DNA from: Mastigias papua
Lineage: Eukaryota; Cnidaria; Scyphozoa; Rhizostomeae; Mastigiidae
Reading direction: 5' to 3'
Assembly (NCBI GenBank): GCA_964019165.1
Contig: OZ025286.1
Coordinates: 8,727,688 to 8,791,687, forward strand
DNA length: 64,000 nucleotides
The notes under the pieces are model-generated. The model did not search any database. It was given only the letters and a program-made list of their open reading frames with translations, and was not told the origin of the DNA. Below are positions 24,179 through 38,646 of this stretch, piece by piece (position 1 is the stretch's first letter; every line of letters starts with the position of its first letter). The position numbers and the translations under genes were made by a program.

Positions 24179-27146
24179 TCATATGACCATCAGATCTGTA
24201 GTCATTGCTGTATTGTCAGACTTTACACACATACGTATATTAGGCCCATCACAAGTAATGACAGTATGTGCATATACTGTTGTATGATTGAAATTGAGTG
24301 CAAGTGCGTGAATCTCATGCATTAAACGACTTTTACATCTATTGTTGCACCGATGCCAATAGTTTAGCCAATGTTTCCTACTCAAATTAGCTTTAGTCTT
24401 TGTTTTTACACTATATACAGCTTTAAAGTGCTTTACATGTCGCAAAACTGACAGTACTATCCAAGACTTACAATCACTATAAGTACGTGTGTCATAGCTC
24501 CAAAACATAATCTAAGCATATTTGAATAGTGAATCTAGCATTTATAATATCATATGATCATCAAATCTGTAGTCATTGCTGTATTGTCAGACTTTACACA
24601 CATACGTATATTAGGCCCATCACAAGTAATGACAGTATGTGCATATACTGTTGTATGATTGAAATTGAGTGCAAGTGCGTCAGTCTCATGCATTAAACGA
24701 CTTTTACATCTATTGTTGCACCGATGCCAATAGTTTAGCCAATGTTTCCTACTCAAATTAGCTTTAGTCTTTGTTTTTACACTATATACAGCTTTAAAGT
24801 GCTTTACATGTCGCAAAACTGACAGTACTATCCAAGACTTACAATCACTATAAGTACGTGTGTCATAGCTCCAAAACATAATCTAAGCATATTTGAATAG
24901 TGAATCTAGCATTTATAATATCATATGATCATCAAATCTGTAGTCATTGCTGTATTGTCAGACTTGACACACATACGTATATTAGGCCCATCAAAAGCAA
25001 TGACAGTATGTGCATATACTGTTGTATGATTGAACTTGAGTGCAAGTGCGTCAGTCTCATGCATTAAACGACTTTTACATCTATTGTTGCACCGATGCCA
25101 ATAGTTTAGCCAATGTTTCCTTCTCAAATTAGCTGTAATCTAGGTTTCTACACTATATACAGCTTTAAAGTTCTTTACATGTCGCAAAACTGACAGTACT
25201 ATCCAAGACTTACAATCACTATAAGTACGTGTGTCATAGCTCCAAAACATAATCTAAGCATATTTGAACAATGAATCTAGCATTTAAAATATCTTATGAC
25301 CATCAGACCTGCGGTCATTGCTCTAGTGTCAGACTTTACACACATACGTATATTAGGCCCATCACAAGTAATGACAGTATGTGCATATACTGTTGTATGA
25401 GTGAAATTGAGTGCAAGTGCGTCAGTCTCATGCATTAAACGACTTTTACATCTATTGTTGCACCGATGCCAATAGTTTAGCCAATGTTTCCTACTCAAAT
25501 TAGCTTTAGTCTTTGTTTTTACACTATATACAGCTTTAAAGTGCTTTACATGTCGCAAAACTGACAGTACTATCCAAGACTTACAATCACTATAAGTACG
25601 TGTGTCATAGCTCCAAAACATAATCTAAGCATATTTGAACAATGAATCTAGCATTTATAATATCATATGACCATCAGATCTGTAGTCATTGCTGTATTGT
25701 CAGACTTTACACACATACGTATATTAGGCCCATCACAAGTAATGACAGTATGTGCATATACTGTTGTATGATTGAAATTGAGTGCAAGTGCGTCAGTCTC
25801 ATGCATTAAACGACTTTTACATCTATTGTTGCACCGATGCCAATAGTTTAGCCAATGTTTCCTACTCAAATTAGCTTTAGTCTTTGTTTTTACACTATAT
25901 ACAGCTTTAAAGTGCTTTACATGTCGCAAAACTGACAGTACTATCCAAGACTTACAATCACTATAAGTACGTGTGTCATAGCTCCAAAACATAATCTAAG
26001 CATATTTGAACAATGAATCTAGCATTTATAATATCATATAATCATCAAATCTGCGGTCATTGCTGTATTGTCAGACTTTACACACATACGTATATTAGGC
26101 CCATCACAAGTAATGACAGTATGTGCATATACTGTTGTATGATTGAAATTGAGTGCAAGTGCGTGAATCTCATGCATTAAACGACATTTACATCTATTGT
26201 TGCACAGATGCCAATAGTTTAGCCAATGTTTCCTACTCAAATTAGCTTTAGTCTTTGTTTTTACACTATATACAGCTTTTAAGTGCTTTACATGTCGCAA
26301 AACTGACAGTACTATCCAAGACTTACAATCACTATAAGTACGTGTGTCATAGCTCCAAAACATAATCTAAGCATATTTGAACAGTGAATCTAGCATTTAT
26401 AATATCATATGATCATCAAATCTGCGGTCATTGCTGTATTGTCAGACTTTACACACATACGTATATTAGGCCCATCACAAGTAATGAGAGTATGTGCATA
26501 TACTGTTGTATGATTGAAATTGAGTACAAGTGCGTCAGTCTCATGCATTAAACGACTTTTACATCTATTGTTGCACCGATGCCAATAGTTTAGCCAATGT
26601 TTCCTACTCAAATTAGCTTTAGTCTGTGTTTTTACACTATATACAGCTTTCAAGTTCTTTACATGTCGCAAAACTGACAGTACTATGCAAGACTTACAAT
26701 CACTATAAGTACGTGTGTCATAAATCCAAAACATAATCTAAGCATATTTGAACAATGAATCTAGCATTTATAATATCATATGACCATAAGATCTGTGGTC
26801 ATTGCTGTATTGTCAGACTTTACACATATACGTATTTTTGGCCCATCAAAAGCAATGACATTATGTGCATATACTGTTGTATGATTGAAATTGAGTGCAA
26901 GTGTGTGAATCTCATGCATTAAACGACTTTTACATCTATTGTTGCACCGATGCCAATAGTTTAGCCAATGTTTCCTACTCAACTTAGCTTTAGTCTTTGT
27001 TTTTACACTATATACAGCTTTAAAGTGCTTTACATGTCGCAAAACTGACAGTACTATCCAACACTTACAATCACTATAAGTACGTGTGTCATAGCTCCAA
27101 ACCATAATCTAAGCATATTTGAACAATGAATCTAGCATTTATAATA
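24179..27146. repeat. Central HOR, copy 4 (8 monomers: e f f/g h x i a b)
   Basis: Starts are e 24179, f 24550, f/g 24921, h 25292, x 25663, i 26034, a 26405 and b 26776. Copy 4 has an extra unit x between h and i that is absent from copy 1. The unit at 24921 starts like f (TGATCATCAAATCTGTAG) and becomes g by AGACTTGACAC, a switch between about 24937 and 24966. Confidence 0.86.
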
Positions 27147-28630
27147 TCATATGACCATCAGATCTGTAGTCATTGCTGTATTGTCAGACTTTACACACAT
27201 ACGTATATTAGGCCCATCACAAGTAATGACAGTATGTGCATATACTGTTGTATGATTGAAATTGAGTGCAAGTGCGTGAATCTCATGCATTAAACGACTT
27301 TTACATCTATTGTTGCACCGATGCCAATAGTTTAGCCAATGTTTCCTACTCAAATTAGCTTTAGTCTTTGTTTTTACACTATATACAGCTTTAAAGTGCT
27401 TTACATGTCGCAAAACTGACAGTACTATCCAAGACTTACAATCACTATAAGTACGTGTATCATAGCTCCAAAACATAATCTAAGCATATTTGAATAGTGA
27501 ATCTAGCATTTATAATATCATATGATCATCAAATCTGTAGTCATTGCTGTATTGTCAGACTTTACACACATACGTATATTAAGCCCATCACAAGTAATGA
27601 CAGTATGTGCATATACTGTTGTATGATTGAAATTGAGTGCAAGTGCGTCAGTCTCATGCATTAAACGACTTTTACATCTATTGTTGCACCGATGCCAATA
27701 GTTTAGCCAATGTTTCCTACTCAAATTAGCTTTAGTCTTTGTTTTTACACTATATACAGCTTTAAAGTGCTTTACATGTCGCAAAACTGACAGTACTATC
27801 CAAGACTTACAATCACTATAAGTACGTGTGTCATAGCTCCAAAACATAATCTAAGCATATTTGAACAGTGAATCTAGCATTTATAATATCATATGATCAT
27901 CAAATCTGCGGTCATTGCTGTATTGTCAGACTTTACACACATACGTATATTAGGCCCATCACAAGTAATGAGAGTATGTGCATATACTGTTGTATGATTG
28001 AAATTGAGTACAAGTGCGTCAGTCTCATGCATTAAACGACTTTTACATCTATTGTTGCACCGATGCCAATAGTTTAGCCAATGTTTCCTACTCAAATTAG
28101 CTTTAGTCTGTGTTTTTACACTATATACAGCTTTCAAGTTCTTTACATGTCGCAAAACTGACAGTACTATGCAAGACTTACAATCACTATAAGTACGTGT
28201 GTCATAAATCCAAAACATAATCTAAGCATATTTGAACAATGAATCTAGCATTTATAATATCATATGACCATAAGATCTGTGGTCATTGCTGTATTGTAAG
28301 ACTTTACACATATACGTATTTTTGGCCCATCAAAAGCAATGACATTATGTGCATATACTGTTGTATGATTGAAATTGAGTGCAAGTGTGTGAATCTCATG
28401 CATTAAACGACTTTTACATCTATTGTTGCACCGATGCCAATAGTTTAGCCAATGTTTCCTACTCAAATTAGCTTTAGTCTTTCTTTTTACACTATATACA
28501 GCTTTAAAGTTCTTTACATGTCGCAAAACTGACAGTACTATGCAAGACTTACAATCACTATAAGTACGTGTGTCATAGCTCCAAAACATAATCTAAGCAT
28601 ATTTGAACAATGAATCTAGCATTTAAAATA
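27147..28630. repeat. Central HOR, copy 5 (4 monomers: e f a b-like)
   Basis: Starts are e 27147, f 27518, a 27889 and b-like 28260. The f unit has the TTAAGCCCATC variant that becomes typical at 36-39 kb, and its tail GAACAGTG is that of i, so the g-h-i part was probably removed by exchange near the f tail. The unit at 28260 begins like the b at 26776 (CCATAAGATCTGTGG) and ends with an AAGTTC, CTATGCAAG right half. Confidence 0.83.
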
Positions 28631-31600
28631 TCTTATGACCATCAGACCTGCGGTCATTGCTCTAGTATCAGACTTTACACACATACGTATATTAGGCCCA
28701 TCACAAGTAATGACAGTATGTGCATATACTGTTGTATGAGTGAAATTGAGTGCAAGTGCGTCAGTCTCATGCATTAAACGACTTTTACATCTATTGTTGC
28801 ACCGATGCCAATAGTTTAGCCAATGTTTCCTTCTTAAATTAGCTGTAATCTGCGATTGTAGACTATATACAGCTTTAAAGTTCTTTACATGTCGCAAAAC
28901 TGACAGTACTATCCAAGACTTACAATCACTATAAGTACGTGTGTCATAGCTCCAAAACATAATCTAAGCATATTTGAACAATGAATCTAGCATTTATAAT
29001 ATCTTATGACCATCAGACCTGCGGTCATTGCACTAGTGTCAGACTTTACACACATACGTATATTAGGCCCATCACAAGTAATGACAGTATGTGCATATAC
29101 TGTTGTATGATTGAAATTGAGTGCAAGTGCGTCAATCTCATGCATTTAACGATTTTTACATCTATTGTTGCACCGATGCCAATAGTTTAGCCAATGTTTC
29201 CGTCTCAAATTAGCTGTAATCTGCGTTTCTAGACTATATACAGCTTTAAAGTTCTTTACATGTCGCAAAACTGACAGTACTATCCAAGACTTACAATCAC
29301 TATAAGTACGTGTGTCATAGCTCCAAAACATAATCTAAGCATATTTGAACAATGAATCTAGCATTTATAAAATCATATGACCATCAGATCTGTGGTCATT
29401 GCTGTATTGTCAGACTTTACACACATACGTATATTAGGCCCATCACAAGTAATAACAGTATGTGCATATACCGTTGTATGATTGAAATTGAGTGCAAGTG
29501 CGTCAGTCTCATGCATTAAACGACCTTTACATCTATTGTTGCACCGATGCCAATAGTTTAGCCAATGTTTCCTACTCAAATTAGCTTTAGTCTTTGTTTT
29601 TACACTATATACAGCTTTAAAGTGCTTTACATGTCGCAAAACTGACAGTACTATCCAAGACTTACAATCACTATAAGTACGTGTGTCATAGCTCCAAAAC
29701 ATAATCTAAGCATATTTGAACGGTGAATCTAGCATTTATAATATCATATGACCATCAGATCTGTAGTCATTGCTGTATTGTCAGACTTTACACACATACG
29801 TATATTAGGCCCATCGCAAGCAATGACAGTATGTGCATATACTGTTGTATGATTGAAATTGAGTGCAAGTGCGTCAATCTCATGCATTAAACGACTTTTA
29901 CATCTACTGTTGCACCGATGCCAATAGTTTAGCCAATGTTTCCTACTCAAATTAGCTTTAGTCTTTGTTTTTACACTATATACAGCTTTAAAGTTCTTTA
30001 CATGTCGCAAAACTGACAGTACTATGCAAGACTTACAATCACTATAAGTACGTGTGTCATAGCTCCAAAACATAATCTAAGCATATTTGAACAATGAATC
30101 TAGCATTTATAATATCATATGACCATCAGATCTGTGGTCATTGCTGTATTGTCAGACTTTACACATATACGTATTTTTGGCCCATCAAAAGCAATGACAT
30201 TATGTGCATATACTATTGTATGATTGAAATTGAGTGCAAGTGTGTGAATCTCATGCATTAAACGACTTTTACATCTATTGTTGCACCGATGCCAATAGTT
30301 TAGCCAATGTTTCCTACTCAACTTAGCTTTAGTCTTTGTTTTTACACTATATACAGCTTTAAAGTGCTTTACATGTCGGAACACTGACAGTACTATCCAA
30401 CACTTACAATCACTATAAGTACGTGTGTCATAGCTCCAAACCATAATCTAAGCATATTTGAATAGTGAATCTAGCATTTATAATATCATATGACCATCTG
30501 ATCTGTAGTCATTGCTGTATTGTCAGACTTTACACACATACGTATATTAGGCCCATCACAAGTAATGACAGTATGTGCATATACTGTTGTATGATTGAAA
30601 TTGAGTGCAAGTGCGTCAATCTCATGCATTAAACGACTTTTACATCTATTGTTGCACCGATGCCAATAGTTTAGCCAATGTTTCCTTCTTAAATTAGCTG
30701 TAATCTGCGATTGTAGACTATATACAGCTTTAAAGTTCTTTACATGTCGCAAAACTGACAGTACTATCCAAGACTTACAATCACTATAAGTACGTGTGTC
30801 ATAGCTCCAAAACATAATCTAAGCATATTTGAACAATGAATCTAGCATTTATAATATCATATGACCATCTGATCTGTAGTCATTGCTGTATTGTCAGACT
30901 TTACACACATACGTATATTAGGCCCATCACAAGTAATGACAGTATGTGCATATACTGTTGTATGATTGAAATTGAGTGCAAGTGCGTCAATCTCATGCAT
31001 TAAACGACTTTTACATCTATTGTTGCACCGATGCCAATAGTTTAGCCAATGTTTCCTTCTTAAATTAGCTGTAATCTGCGATTGTAGACTATATACAGCT
31101 TTAAAGTTCTTTACATGTCGCAAAACTGACAGTACTATCCAAGACTTACAATCACTATAAGTACGTGTGTCATAGCTCCAAAACATAATCTAAGCATATT
31201 TGAACAATGAATCTAGCATTTATAATATCTTATGACCATCAGACCTGCGGTCATTGCACTAGTGTCAGACTTTACACACATACGTATATTAGGCCCATCA
31301 CAAGTAATGACAGTATGTGCATATACTGTTGTATGATTGAAATTGAGTGCCAGTGCGTCAATCTCATGCATTTAACGATGTTTACATCTATTGTTGCACC
31401 GATGCCAATAGTTTAGCCAATGTTTCCTACTTAAATTAGCTGTAATCTGCGTTTCTAGACTATATACAGCTTTAAAGTTCTTTACATGTCGCAAAACTGA
31501 CAGTACTATCCAAGACTTACAATCACTATAAGTACGTGTGTCATAGCTCCAAAACATAATCTAAGCATATTTGAACAATGAATCTAGCATTTATAAAATC

Positions 31601-31969
31601 ATATGACCATCAGATCTGTGGTCATTGCTGTATTGTCAGACTTTACACACATACGTATATTAGGCCCATCACAAGTAATAACAGTATGTGCATATACCGT
31701 TGTATGATTGAAATTGAGTGCAAGTGCGTCAGTCTCATGCATTAAACGACTTTTACATCTATTGTTGCACCGATGCCAATAGTTTAGCCAATGTTTCCTT
31801 CTCAAATTAGCTGTAATCTGCGTTTGTAGACTATATACAGCTTTAAAGTTCTTTACTTCTCGCAAAACTGACAGTACTATCCAAGACTTACAATCACTAT
31901 AAGTACGTGTGTCATAGCTCCAAAACATAATCTAAGCATAGTTGAACAATGAATCTAGCATTTATAATA
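28631..31969. repeat. Mixed monomers with G-class right halves
   Basis: Units at 28631, 29002, 29373, 29744, 30115, 30486, 30857, 31228 and 31599. The unit at 28631 is h on the left and G class on the right. 29002 and 31228 share TCTTATGACC, GCACTAGTGTC and the rel 146 stop allele at an offset of 2226 bp. 30115 is type b. 30486 and 30857 look identical over the whole unit (CCATCTGATC left, CTTCTTAAATTAGC right), a single-monomer tandem duplication. 29744 matches the CATCGCAAGCAATG type of 3406 on its left side. Confidence 0.82.
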
Positions 31970-33452
31970 TCATATGACCATCAGATCTGTAGTCATTGCT
32001 GTATTGTCAGACTTTACACACATACGTATATTAGGCCCATCACAAGTAATGACAGTATGTGCATATACTGTTGTATGATTGAAATTGATTGCAAGTGCGT
32101 CAGTCTCATGCATTAAACGACTTTTACATCTATTGTTGCACCGATGCCAATAGTTTAGCCAATGTTTCCTACTCAAATTAGCTTTAGTCTTTGTTTTTAC
32201 ACTATATACAGCTTTAAAGTGCTTTACATGTCGCAAAACTGACAGTACTATCCAAGACTTACAATCACTATAAGTACGTGTGTCATAGCTCCAAAACATA
32301 ATCTAAGCATATTTGAATAGTGAATCTAGCATTTATAATATCATATAATCATCAAATCTGCGGTCATTGCTGTATTGTCAGACTTTACACACATACGTAT
32401 ATTAGGCCCATCACAAGTAATGACAGTATGTGCATATACTGTTGTATGATTGAAATTGAGTGCAAGTGCGTGAATCTCATGCATTAAACGACATTTACAT
32501 CTATTGTTGCACAGATGCCAATAGTTTAGCAATGTTTCCTACTCAAATTAGCTTTAGTCTTTGTTTTTACACTATATACAGCTTTTAAGTGCTTTACATG
32601 TCGCAAAACTGACAGTACTATCCAAGACTTACAATCACTATAAGTACGTGTGTCATAGCTCCAAAACATAATCTAAGCATATTTGAACAGTGAATCTAGC
32701 ATTTATAATATCATATGATCATCAAATCTGCGGTCATTGCTGTATTGTCAGACTTTACACACATACGTATATTAGGCCCATCACAAGTAATGAGAGTATG
32801 TGCATATACTGTTGTATGATTGAAATTGAGTGCAAGTGCGTCAGTCTCATGCATTAAACGACTTTTACATCTATTGTTGCACCGATGCCAATAGTTTAGC
32901 CAATGTTTCCTACTCAAATTAGCTTTAGTCTGTGTTTTTACACTATATACAGCTTTCAAGTTCTTTACATGTCGCAAAACTGACAGTACTATGAAAGACT
33001 TACAATCAATATAAGTACGTGTGTCATAGCTCCAAAACATAATCTAAGCATATTTGAACAATGAATCTAGCATTTATAATATCATATGACCATCAGATCT
33101 GTGGTCATTGCTGTATTGTCAGACTTTACACATATACGTATTTTTGGCCCATCAAAAGCAATGACATTATGTGCATATACTGTTGTATGATTGAAATTGA
33201 GTGCAAGTGTGTGAATCTCATGCATTAAACGACTTTTACATCTATTGTTGCACCGATGCCAATAGTTTAGCCAATGTTTCCTACTCAACTTAGCTTTAGT
33301 CTTTGTTTTTACACTATATACAGCTTTAAAGTGCTTTACATGTCGCAACACTGACAGTACTATCCAACACTTACAATCACTATAAGTACGTGTGTCATAG
33401 CTCCAAACCATAATCTAAGCATATTTGCATAGTGAATCTAGCATTTATAATA
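31970..33452. repeat. Four-monomer block, copy 1 (1483 bp)
   Basis: Units at 31970 (rare GAAATTGATTGC), 32341 (type i, one base short), 32711 (type a with CTATGAAAG and AATCAATATAAG) and 33082 (type b). The same rare markers return in a shortened copy immediately to the right. Confidence 0.88.
32341..32710. repeat. 370-bp monomer with a private one-base deletion
   Basis: At about 32530 the usual TTTAGCCAATG reads TTTAGCAATG. This breaks the minus-strand frame of this unit. The next copy of the block lacks the deletion because its i unit is represented only by its left part. Confidence 0.9.
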
Positions 33453-34565
33453 TCATATGACCATCAGATCTGTAGTCATTGCTGTATTGTCAGACTTTAC
33501 ACACATACGTATATTAGGCCCATCACAAGTAATGACAGTATGTGCATATACTGTTGTATGATTGAAATTGATTGCAAGTGCGTCAGTCTCATGCATTAAA
33601 CGACTTTTACATCTATTGTTGCACCGATGCCAATAGTTTAGCCAATGTTTCCTACTCAAATTAGCTTTAGTCTTTGTTTTTACACTATATACAGCTTTAA
33701 AGTGCTTTACATGTCGCAAAACTGACAGTACTATCCAAGACTTACAATCACTATAAGTACGTGTGTCATAGCTCCAAAACATAATCTAAGCATATTTGAA
33801 TAGTGAATCTAGCATTTATAATATCATATAATCATCAAATCTGCGGTCATTGCTGTATTGTCAGACTTTACACACATACGTATATTAGGCCCATCACAAG
33901 TAATGACAGTATGTGCATATACTGTTGTATGATTGAAATTGAGTGCAAGTGCGTGAATCTCATGCATTAAACGACTTTTACATCTATTGTTGCACCGATG
34001 CCAATAGTTTAGCCAATGTTTCCTACTCAAATTAGCTTTAGTCTGTGTTTTTACACTATATACAGCTTTCAAGTTCTTTACATGTCGCAAAACTGACAGT
34101 ACTATGAAAGACTTACAATCAATATAAGTACGTGTGTCATAGCTCCAAAACATAATCTAAGCATATTTGAACAATGAATCTAGCATTTATAATATCATAT
34201 GACCATCAGATCTGTGGTCATTGCTGTATTGTCAGACTTTACACATATACGTATTTTTGGCCCATCAAAAGCAATGACATTATGTGCATATACTGTTGTA
34301 TGATTGAAATTGAGTGCAAGTGTGTGAATCTCATGCATTAAACGACTTTTACATCTATTGTTGCACCGATGCCAATAGTTTAGCCAATGTTTCCTACTCA
34401 ACTTAGCTTTAGTCTTTGTTTTTACACTATATACAGCTTTAAAGTGCTTTACATGTCGCAACACTGACAGTACTATCCAACACTTACAATCACTATAAGT
34501 ACGTTTGTCATAGCTCCAAACCATAATCTAAGCATATTTGCATAGTGAATCTAGCATTTATAATA
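33453..34565. repeat. Shortened copy of the preceding block (3 monomers, 1113 bp)
   Basis: Units at 33453 (GAAATTGATTGC again), 33824 (hybrid i/a) and 34195 (type b with a private TACGTTTGTC). One monomer of the preceding block has been lost within the hybrid. Both b units end in the otherwise unusual tail TTTGCATAGTG. Confidence 0.88.
33824..34194. repeat. Hybrid monomer i/a marking a one-monomer deletion
   Basis: The left part has i markers (ATATAATCATC, GTGCGTGAATC). The right part has ACGACTTTTAC rather than the ACGACATTTAC of i, then GTCTGTG, TTTCAAG, CTATGAAAG and AATCAATATAAG as in the unit at 32711. The switch lies between about 33955 and 33976. Confidence 0.88.
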
Positions 34566-36420
34566 TCATATGACCATCAGATCTGTAGTCATTGCTGTAT
34601 TGTCAGACTTTACACACATACGTATATTAGGCCCATCACAAGTAATGACAGTATGTGCATATACTGTTGTATGATTGAAATTGAGTGCAAGTGCGTTAAT
34701 CTCATGCATTAAACGACTTTTACATCTATTGTTGCACCGATGCCAATAGTTTAGCCAATGTTTCCTACTCAAATTAGCTTTAGTCTTTGTTTTTACACTA
34801 TATACAGCTTTAAAGTGCTTTACATGTCGCAAAACTGACAGTACTATCCAAGACTTACAATCACTATAAGTACGTGTGTCATAGCTCCAAAACATAATCT
34901 AAGCATATTTGAACAGTGAATCTAGCATTTATAATATCATATGATCATCAAATCTGCGGTCATTGCTGTATTGTCAGACTTTACACACATACGTATATTA
35001 GGCCCATCACAAGTAATGAGAGTATGTGCATATACTGTTGTATGATTGAAATTGAGTGCAAGTGCGTCAGTCTCATGCATTAAACGACTTTTACATCTAT
35101 TGTTGCACCGATGCCAATAGTTTAGCCAATGTTTCCTACTCAAATTAGCTTTAGTCTTTGTTTTTACACTATATACAGCTTTCAAGTTCTTTACATGTCG
35201 CAAAACTGACAATACTATGCAAGACTTACAATCACTATAAGTACGTGTGTCATAGCTCCAAAACATAATCTAAGCATATTTGAACAATGAATCTAGCATT
35301 TATAATATCATATGACCATCAGATCTGTGGTCATTGCTGTATTGTCAGACTTTACACATATACGTATTTTTGGCCCATCACAATTTATGACATTATGTGC
35401 ATATACTGTTGTATGATTGAAATTGAGTGCAAGTGCGTCAGTCTCATGCATTAAACGACTTTTACATCTATTGTTGCACCGATGCCAATAGTTTAGCCAA
35501 TGTTTCCTACTCAACTTAGCTTTAGTCTTTGTTTTTACACTATATACAGCTTTAAAGTGCTTTACATGTCGCAACACTGACAGTACTATCCAACACTTAC
35601 AATCACTATAAGTACGTGTGTCATAGCTCCAAAACATAATCTAAGCATATTTGAATAGTGAATCTAGCAGTTATAATATCATATGACCATGAGATCTGTA
35701 GTCATTGCTGTATTGTCAGACTTTACACACATACGTATATTAGACCCATCACAAGTAATGACAGTATGTGCATATACTGTTGTATGATTGAAATTGAGTG
35801 CAAGTGCGTCAATCTCATGCATTAAACGACTTTTACATCTATTGTTGCACCGATGCCAATAGTTTAGCCAATGTTTCCTACTCAAATTAGCTTTAGTCTT
35901 TGTTTTTACACTATATACAGCTTTAAAGTGCTTTACATGTCGCAAAACTGACAGTACTATCCAAGACTTACAATCACTATAAGTACGTGTGTCATAGCTC
36001 CAAAACATAATCTAAGCATATTTGAATAGTGAATCTAGCATTTATAATATCATATGATCATCAAATCTGTAGTCATTGCTGTATTGTCAGACTTTACACA
36101 CATACGTATATTAAGCCCATCACAAGTAATGACAGTATGTGCATATACTGTTGTATGATTGAAATTGAGTGCAAGTGCGTCAGTCTCATGCATTAAACGA
36201 CTTTTACATCTATTGTTGCACCGATGCCAATAGTTTAGCCAATGTTTCCTACTCAAATTAGCTTTAGTCTTTGTTTTTACACTATATACAGCTTTAAAGT
36301 GCTTTACATGTCGCAAAACTGACAGTACTATCCAAGACTTACAATCACTATAAGTACGTGTGTCATAGCTCCAAAACATAATCTAAGCATATTTGAATAG
36401 TGAATCTAGCATTTATAATA
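34566..36420. repeat. Five mixed monomers before the trimer region
   Basis: Units at 34566 (e-like with GTGCGTTAATC), 34937 (a-like with GACAATACTATGC), 35308 (b-like left edge with CACAATTTATG, a marker otherwise seen at 57939, 59794 and 62391), 35679 (CTAGCAGTTATAAT, CCATGAGATC, TTAGACCCATC) and 36050 (f with TTAAGCCCATC). The 36050 unit is the same as 36421 except near the tail. Confidence 0.78.
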
Positions 36421-37533
36421 TCATATGATCATCAAATCTGTAGTCATTGCTGTATTGTCAGACTTTACACACATACGTATATTAAGCCCATCACAAGTAA
36501 TGACAGTATGTGCATATACTGTTGTATGATTGAAATTGAGTGCAAGTGCGTCAGTCTCATGCATTAAACGACTTTTACATCTATTGTTGCACCGATGCCA
36601 ATAGTTTAGCCAATGTTTCCTACTCAAATTAGCTTTAGTCTTTGTTTTTACACTATATACAGCTTTAAAGTGCTTTACATGTCGCAAAACTGACAGTACT
36701 ATCCAAGACTTACAATCACTATAAGTACGTGTGTCATAGCTCCAAAACATAATCTAAGCATATTTGAACAATGAATCTAGCATTTATAATATCATATGAC
36801 CATCAGATCTGTAGTCATTGCTGTATTGTCAGACTTTACACACATACGTATATTAGGCCCATCACAAGTAATGACCGTATGTGCATATACTGTTGTATGA
36901 TTGAAATTGAGTGCAAGTGCGTGAATATCATGCATTAAACGACTTTTACATCTATTGTTGCACCGATGCCAATAGTTTAGCCAATGTTTCCTACTCAAAT
37001 TAGCTTTAGTCTTTGTTTTTCCACTATATACAGCTTTAAAGTGCTTTACATGTAGCAAAACTGACAGTACTATCCAAGACTTACAATCACTATAAGTACG
37101 TGTGTCATAGCTCCAAAACATAATCTAAGCATATTTGAATAGTGAATCTAGCATTTATAATATCATATGACCATCAGATCTGTAGTCATTGCTGTATTGT
37201 CAGACTTTACACACATACGTATATTAGGCCCATCACAAGTAATGACAGTATGTGCATATACTGTTGTATGATTGAAATTGAGTGCAAGTGCGTGAATCTC
37301 ATGCATTAAACGACTTTTACATCTATTGTTGCACCGATGCCAATAGTTTAGCCAATGTTTCCTACTCAAATTAGCTTTAGTCTTTGTTTTTACACTATAT
37401 ACAGCTTTAAAGTGCTTTACATGTCGCAAAACTGACAGTACTATCCAAGACTTACAATCACTATAAGTACGTGTGTCATAGCTCCAAAACATAATCTAAG
37501 CATATTTGAATAGTGAATCTAGCATTTATAATA
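36421..37533. repeat. Trimer HOR, copy 1 (1113 bp)
   Basis: Units are f (36421, TTAAGCCCATC), a unit with ATGACCGTATG, GAATATCATGC, TTTTTCCAC and CATGTAGCAAAAC (36792), and e (37163). The four rare markers of the middle unit make this the easiest HOR in the window to recognise. Confidence 0.93.
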
Positions 37534-38646
37534 TCATATGATCATCAAATCTGTAGTCATTGCTGTATTGTCAGACTTTACACACATACGTATATTAAGC
37601 CCATCACAAGTAATGACAGTATGTGCATATACTGTTGTATGATTGAAATTGAGTGCAAGTGCGTCAGTCTCATGCATTAAACGACTTTTACATCTATTGT
37701 TGCACCGATGCCAATAGTTTAGCCAATGTTTCCTACTCAAATTAGCTTTAGTCTTTGTTTTTACACTATATACAGCTTTAAAGTGCTTTACATGTCGCAA
37801 AACTGACAGTACTATCCAAGACTTACAATCACTATAAGTACGTGTGTCATAGCTCCAAAACATAATCTAAGCATATTTGAACAATGAATCTAGCATTTAT
37901 AATATCATATGACCATCAGATCTGTAGTCATTGCTGTATTGTCAGACTTTACACACATACGTATATTAGGCCCATCACAAGTAATGACCGTATGTGCATA
38001 TACTGTTGTATGATTGAAATTGAGTGCAAGTGCGTGAATATCATGCATTAAACGACTTTTACATCTATTGTTGCACCGATGCCAATAGTTTAGCCAATGT
38101 TTCCTACTCAAATTAGCTTTAGTCTTTGTTTTTCCACTATATACAGCTTTAAAGTGCTTTACATGTAGCAAAACTGACAGTACTATCCAAGACTTACAAT
38201 CACTATAAGTACGTGTGTCATAGCTCCAAAACATAATCTAAGCATATTTGAATAGTGAATCTAGCATTTATAATATCATATGACCATCAGATCTGTAGTC
38301 ATTGCTGTATTGTCAGACTTTACACACATACGTATATTAGGCCCATCACAAGTAATGACAGTATGTGCATATACTGTTGTATGATTGAAATTGAGTGCAA
38401 GTGCGTGAATCTCATGCATTAAACGACTTTTACATCTATTGTTGCACCGATGCCAATAGTTTAGCCAATGTTTCCTACTCAAATTAGCTTTAGTCTTTGT
38501 TTTTACACTATATACAGCTTTAAAGTGCTTTACATGTCGCAAAACTGACAGTACTATCCAAGACTTACAATCACTATAAGTACGTGTGTCATAGCTCCAA
38601 AACATAATCTAAGCATATTTGAATAGTGAATCTAGCATTTATAATA
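37534..38646. repeat. Trimer HOR, copy 2 (1113 bp)
   Basis: Units at 37534, 37905 and 38276 repeat copy 1. I find no difference between the two copies by eye, including all four rare markers of the middle unit. Confidence 0.93.
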
